DNA of 64,000 bases from Solen grandis. Taxonomy: Eukaryota; Mollusca; Bivalvia; Adapedonta; Solenidae. The DNA lies in assembly GCA_021229015.1 (NCBI GenBank), contig CM037794.1:42613126-42677125 (forward strand), read 5' to 3'. The notes under the pieces were generated by a model, which was not told the DNA's origin, did no database searches, and was given only the letters and a program-made list of their open reading frames with translations. Each line of letters begins with the position of its first letter. Positions within the stretch are counted from its first letter, which is position 1. Below, in pieces: positions 58,761 to 64,000 of this stretch. The position numbers and the translations under genes are program-made.

Positions 58761-61157
58761 TACGTTTAAAAAAATCCAACTACAGATAAGTATCAACAAG
58801 GGTGGACACTGTTTTGAGGGTCGACTCGCTTCAATGCATATTAATACATTAAGAACGATAAGCAATAACCAAAATCAAATGATTGCATGAGAAAGTTAAA
58901 AGAAAATATAAACGAGAAAATAAAAGGCAAAATAAGTGCTGAAAGGATGATGCTGTGTGCGAAATAATTAATAGCATACACACATATTATACATATATAA
59001 ATAATATGAGAAAGTATAAAACATTAAGAATGGGCTTTGATCTGGTATAATAAAATAGCTGTTTTGGAGAAAGTGGTAAACATTTCGTATACACGGATGG
59101 TACCAGAACGCTTAAAGGGATAGAATTACACATTACGTTACCATGGACTTAGTGTAGTCAAGATAGTGTTTTACCTAGAGAAAATCAATTGTTTTAGAGG
59201 AATTTAATTTTGAAGAATAATATCACGCGTTGATATCAAATAAACCTAAATGTCTGTTGTAATTGAACATTAAAAGAATCATACCTGCCAATTCAGCTTG
59301 AACATCGTCACGCAATTTCTAGATCAAAAATAATTATGAATAAATAAGTAATAGTGTGCTAGAAACTTTGATTTATGCCATAGATTAAACATGTTTGGTG
59401 ACATTGCCCAAGGCAAAGAATTCTCCTTCAAAGAAGCTTCTCTAAGACATATTATCATGTTGATGTAATGTCTGTTGTAATTAATAATTCTTTTATCTTA
59501 AATTTTTTAAATTTAGAGTATTACTTTTGTCATAAGGGTCTGCTGGTTTAACTCCTTTTCTTATTGTAAATAGTTTCATGAATCCAACCCTTTGAATTTT
59601 CTTTTTTTTAGTTTAGTGTTATCTAAAACAGAACTGTCCTAAGAATATCTTCTTATATTCATTTGCCAATAAGTGTAAAACGAATAAAAAAAGTTTGCGC
59701 GTCTAGTTTTAAACTGAACGTGAATAGACATTAATCTTAAAACAGTAAAAATACTCCAACTTTATAGGTCTTTAGTTTTTGACAAATATAGTAACAAAAT
59801 AAATGAAAAAGACAAAAAAAAAAAAAAAATAAAAATGAAAGCGATGCAGATATTAAACTTTTTTTTTCTGTAGAGGGAAACTATAAATAAGATTTATCAG
59901 GGGCTTCAGTAAACCACAATCTTATATGATAAACTGAACTTAGTATATTTAAGACAAAATAAGATCGTGATACATAGATAATTAAAAATTGTTAATGTAG
60001 AAAGTAAACCTCATAATTAAAAACATCCATTGTAACAAGACATTGAAGATGCTGCCGATTTCACTGATTCAGATAACCAATGCACTTAAATTAAACCCAC
60101 ACGACATTTCTGTCGGATGTAAATAATTCAAATCCTTTAAACCGTTGAATAACATGTTTCTTTAAGTATTTGTTCTTTGATTTAGACATTGAGAAGAGGA
60201 ATAAAAACGGAAAAATTCATCTAAATAAGGAAAGTCTTCATGAAATGCAGCAATTTTGATTCAATGCGTTATGAGGATAGCTTAGAATCAATTTTCAGCT
60301 ATTTCCGGCTCAGTATGATGTGAACAGCCTCACAAAATTAATCAAAGTGCCGATAGCGCTAAGGGAACAGGGTTTTTAAGGTAATTATTAAGCATTAATT
60401 TTGCATATTATAGCAAATGTTATACACGACGAAAAAAAAATAAATCCAAGCGATGGCAATAATAACTGTTTTAAAAACTTCTTAAATTTTTTTAAAAAAA
60501 GGAAGTTAAATCTTATTCAAACAGTTAGATTAATTTATTTATTGGTCTTTGTCAAATTAAACAAAAATGGATAAGGAATAGTAGTTCTTAGTATTGATCC
60601 TCTCAATACCTTTTATACTTCGTGAATTTGCTGCAGACAGAAAAAATTTAATAGAAAAGCAAGAAAAGGGACAAGATAAAGTTATTGTTCTGTGTCACTT
60701 AACATCCTTCACATGTGTAAAGAATGATTTCCATGCCTTCAATAGTTTTTAAAATATGTTCTAGAAAAAACATAATTTCAACATTTAAGTAAGTAACTCA
60801 AATGAAGCAAGGTATAGTTATTGTTCTTGGTAAGTAAAAGTGACCATTATATAATTCAAACCCTAAAGTACTTTCTGCGTTGTGATATACATATGCGACT
60901 AAAGACACTACAGTCATTTGAGACTCTTACAAGAAAAGATTAAAAACAAAATGTTTCAAATGACGGCTAACATTAAACATGCTGTCCCCCTCCCCTCTCA
61001 TTTCTACTGTTTGACCTTATAACCGAATATCTCTATGCGCAGGGCCCTCATATTAGAAAAATCGACACCTCTATAAATAATTAAAAAATAATGTAAGAAT
61101 AAAAACTAGAATTAAAAAATATTAAATATATATCCCAAGAATATAAAAAATAAAAAT

Positions 61158-61160
<3 letters not shown>
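58761..61160. other. Unassigned AT-rich sequence, 2.4 kb
   Basis: No supported coding segment, SINE or tandem array was recognised. Confidence 0.4.
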
Positions 61161-61189
<29 letters not shown>

Positions 61190-61268
61190 CAGTCTCAGCT
61201 TGACTAGAACTCACGTCCGCTTGCAAGAACAAAACGACGCTCTTACCAGTGAGCTAATTCCGCCAATT
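61161..61268 (-). repeat. tRNA-like SINE head or tRNA pseudogene followed by T run
   Basis: On the minus strand: ggcggaattagctcactgg, taagagcg (A box), then gtgagttctagtcaag (B box), followed by a run of T at 61161-61189. The acceptor ends do not pair, so it is not a working tRNA gene. Confidence 0.5.
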
Positions 61269-61899
61269 TGTGGTGCAAATAAGGTTATTTATAGATAGTT
61301 TATTAAATGAAATTGCGGATAAACATTTATTTATAAATTGCTTTTTTAATTTTATTTGCACAGAAATTGTGATTATATCTAATGCTTTCAAAATCCTGTA
61401 ATATATAATTTTATCAAAACTGCAATGTTGACTTCTACAACCCGTGGTACTATTTTCAACGCGAATGTATCGATAAGTGGCGGTAATGTGAGTGTAAGTA
61501 GAAAATCCACTGGTTGACTTTAGAAGCGTTCGCTTCTAACAGGATTGACACGAAATTTGTTATCATTAACGGCTTGCAATAAGCGAATCCCCTTCCTTTC
61601 CCCCTCTTCGTCTCTCCCTTTTTTCTGCAGTTAATAATCTTTACATGCATTGGTAATCTAAATTAAAAGAAAGCAAATATAAAATAACAAACAAACATGA
61701 ATAATTACTTAAGTGAATAAAGAATATCTTGTAGAAATATTGCCTATGAATGTCTTTATTAAATAGATCCTAGGAAAATAGGACAAATAACCTAATTCTT
61801 TAATTTCATATGATAGTTTATTTTTATTATTCTTATTTTATTTCATTTATTCATTTTTTTTCCATTTCCAGTTAGGTAAATTGGAATAATACTATTACA

Positions 61900-61985
61900 A
61901 CCCCCGTTTTATTCGAACTTGCGACCTAATCTTGTAGCACGCCGCATAACAATGTATTAATAGCTCGCTTACCCACTTAGCTAAT
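61900..61985 (-). repeat. tRNA-like SINE head or tRNA pseudogene
   Basis: On the minus strand: gcattagctaagtgggtaag, cgagc (A box) and aggtcgcaagttcgaat (B box). The flank at 62160-62185 (taattttatcaaaagctgca) resembles 61405-61430 (ataattttatcaaaactgca) beside the other tRNA-like head. Confidence 0.5.
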
Positions 61986-62993
61986 GCAATATTTAAACCA
62001 TTAGGAGAAATGAATATATTTAAAGGTAAAAAATCTCAGATTGAATTGAAATTGACCCGCTCGCACATTTATTTATGCTTTATTTCAGTTTATTAAACAC
62101 ATCTTGCATCAATGATCTATACATTTTAATTCGGTTTCGACTTTCATAATGCATCCATTTGTAATTAATTTTATCAAAAGCTGCACTACTAAAGCTTGCC
62201 AAATATAAGCAAATCTTATATAACAAATTTTCTATAAGTAGGATTCGGATAAAATTAGGACAGTGTGATACATATATAGGCGATGACGCTTCTAAAACGC
62301 CACTTTAAATACCAATCAAATCCATGTAGCTAGATATAAACTATTTTAATTATATTGATTGATACATATTTCGAACATTTCCAACGGACGTTTCTCCAAT
62401 TGACAACTTGTTAATCACCAGCAGTTGAATCGAATGGATCAAGTTATTTCCGTCGAAAATTTCCGAGCCACAAACAAATCCTTAAGTATAAAGTGAAAAA
62501 ATGCCATTAAATTTGTGCCCTTTGCATTGCAAAAAAACATGGTCTGGTATCAGACTCTTTTCTTAAATGATAAATGACTGTGGTCTACTTGCTGCCAAGG
62601 TTGAAGCAAATCCTATGAAATGCTGCTAATATTGCTACAGAACGAGACAGAAACTGTTGAATATAATATTTAAATGGTCTAGGTTCTCTCGGCGAATTGT
62701 TTAATTCTATGCAATAAAACCATTAAGTAAGATTCTACTGCAGGTTCTTGTAAGGAAATAATATGTATTGGGGGAAACACGGACTCTGATTCAAGGCTGT
62801 GAGGTGGCAAACTGTACGAGGAAGTAACTAATGTCTATGTTTTCGGTAGTTTCGTTTGTTTTGTCGCAGTATATACCATATGAAACATATTTTGTCGCAA
62901 TCGAATTTCAATCGATACACTAAATGCAGCCAAAATAGCATATACTGATGTTGATGTCGTGCCGCATAGCCACTACATTTTTCTAGGTCTCAG

Positions 62994-62995
<2 letters not shown>

Positions 62996-63031
<36 letters not shown>
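62996..63031. repeat. (GA)n microsatellite
   Basis: About 18 uninterrupted GA units. Confidence 0.95.
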
Positions 63032-63034
<3 letters not shown>

Positions 63035-63239
63035 ATATTTTACATTATTTGGTGATATGGTCCTTTTATGATTGTAAAGAGGATTTAAATTCAAGCTAAT
63101 GTATTGTTATATAAAATGATAATTTTCTCTCTAGAAAAAAACTATGGGGATAATAATCTGAACTTATTTATTTTACTCGATTTGGAAACAGGTTTTTACT
63201 TAAACTAGTTCCTGGGTTAGACCAGTACTTGGGAATGTC

Positions 63240-63326
63240 ATTAAAGAGCATTGCCCTTACTAGGTTTGAACCCAAATCATCCGAATCCGCAGTTGGGTAT
63301 GTTACCACGGGAACACGGACCCCTTA
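63240..63326 (-). repeat. tRNA-like SINE head
   Basis: On the minus strand: gtccgtgttcccgtggtaac (A box) and gatttgggttcaaacctag (B box). Confidence 0.55.
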
Positions 63327-63719
63327 ATAGCGATATTATAGTCAATAATTGCTTTGAAACACTTTAGGGCATTAAAAAAGAAACGGTTTGGCAATTGTCG
63401 AGTGGTTGTAGTTAACATTTAACTCGTTACCAATGTGGGTTCAAAGACTGCTCTTGTCACTCAGATTTTTCATGCCATAAAGTTTTCTAGATGTCTAGTG
63501 CTAAGTCTGTTGTACACCCAGATGCACGTATACATGAACGTGTCTTTCTCCAATTTAAGCGTCGCTTTTAGATTTGGGTCTGTTGCGGCGGCGGCAAACT
63601 ACAAATCCAACACCAAAAAAATATGCGTAAACAAACAGGAAGGCTGGATAGCCGTGGTGGCTTTGTATTTGTGAGCGATTATGGCTATGGTGTAATGTCC
63701 TATCATGCAGGTCAATCTT

Positions 63720-64000
63720 CAAGTCGAATTTTGTTAATGCTCGTAAGCAGTTTGACAAGGTCGTTCTGCGAGAAAAGCGAAAATGTTAAATGCTTAAACA
63801 ACAAATGAAATGGTCTCGAATTTAAATAATGACCCGAAAGATTTTTGGAAAGATTTTGGTAGGATTGGTATTGCTAATGACAGGAAAACAGGTATTTTCT
63901 TTGAGGTTGTACTTGATGAGTCGCTTGTGACAAACCAACAGTTTTAGGAAAGTGGAAAACTGATTTTTCTTCTTTATACAACACTTTGACTGTACCAGGG
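63720..64000 (+). pseudogene. LINE ORF2 fragment (linker before reverse transcriptase), runs off the window
   Basis: Across shifting frames the strand encodes KSNFVNARKQFDKVVLREKR, then NLNNDPKDFWKDFGRIGIAN, then DRKTGIFFEVVLDE, then VLGKWKTDFSSLYNTLTVPG. R/K-Q-F-D..KR and N(D)P-K-D-F-W-K are typical of the region between the endonuclease and reverse-transcriptase domains of non-LTR retrotransposons. Stops and shifts (TAA near 63789, TAG near 63943) show decay. The RT domain should follow to the right of the window. Clade not determined. Confidence 0.65.

Noticed and set aside
61190..61268. Functional tRNA gene on the minus strand
   Set aside because: A and B boxes and a T run are present, but the acceptor stem ends do not pair and no cloverleaf forms.
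63435..63674. 79-residue frame upstream of the LINE fragment
   Set aside because: No endonuclease motif was found. It might be decayed LINE or SINE sequence but cannot be supported.

Overview
The window is eukaryotic, AT-rich and intron-dominated. It is most likely from a bivalve mollusc. That inference rests on a neuropeptide-type GPCR with protostome/lophotrochozoan character, on several tRNA-derived SINE families of the kind common in bivalves, and on mollusc-type repeats (a short palindromic head followed by long tandem minisatellite units). No species is claimed. There are no bacterial-style operons, CRISPR arrays or intact functional RNA genes. Two runs of exactly 100 N (9304-9403 and 28180-28279) are scaffold gaps.

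Layout. 1-8906: the 3' half of one real host gene on the + strand, an orexin/allatotropin-receptor-like GPCR. Five exons cover TM6, TM7 and the C-terminal tail, with matching splice phases except for a one-base shortfall in the TM7 exon; a poly(A) signal follows. 9404 to about 23320: a long block with very dense homopolymers and single-base dropouts that looks like unpolished long-read sequence; a SINE copy inside it shows the error pattern. 23320-27140: ordinary sequence with a 205-bp MITE-like element and a TATA box upstream of a broken B-box/TRIM-like exon. 27147-28179: a tRNA-like SINE head, then a palindromic head and a ~145-bp tandem array running into the second gap. 28280-30919: two decayed pogo/Tigger-type (DDE_1) transposase copies in tandem. 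31860-34448: a five-exon Myb/SANT-like (NAIF1/Harbinger-associated) gene, preceded by a Harbinger-like terminal sequence. 34785-37420: SINEs, a tandem repeat, a TTAA-flanked MITE and one half of an old segmental duplication whose other half is at 57489-58760. 37600-46400: mostly unassigned DNA with SINEs and a G-rich tandem duplication. 46411-54066: a large nested repeat built from ~820-bp tandem units and ending in hairpins. 54340-54763: a shorter tandem repeat. 55467-56929: a TTAA-flanked transposon with perfect 18-bp TIRs. 58760-63700: unassigned DNA with tRNA-like SINE heads. 63720-64000: the edge of a LINE ORF2 on the + strand.

Only the receptor and the SANT-like protein look like genes that could be expressed. 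Nearly everything else recognisable is mobile-element sequence at different stages of decay. The window contains several useful natural experiments: a SINE insertion with its target-site duplication and a paralogous site lacking it, two TTAA-flanked elements, and a SINE copy that works as an internal error ruler for the low-quality block.
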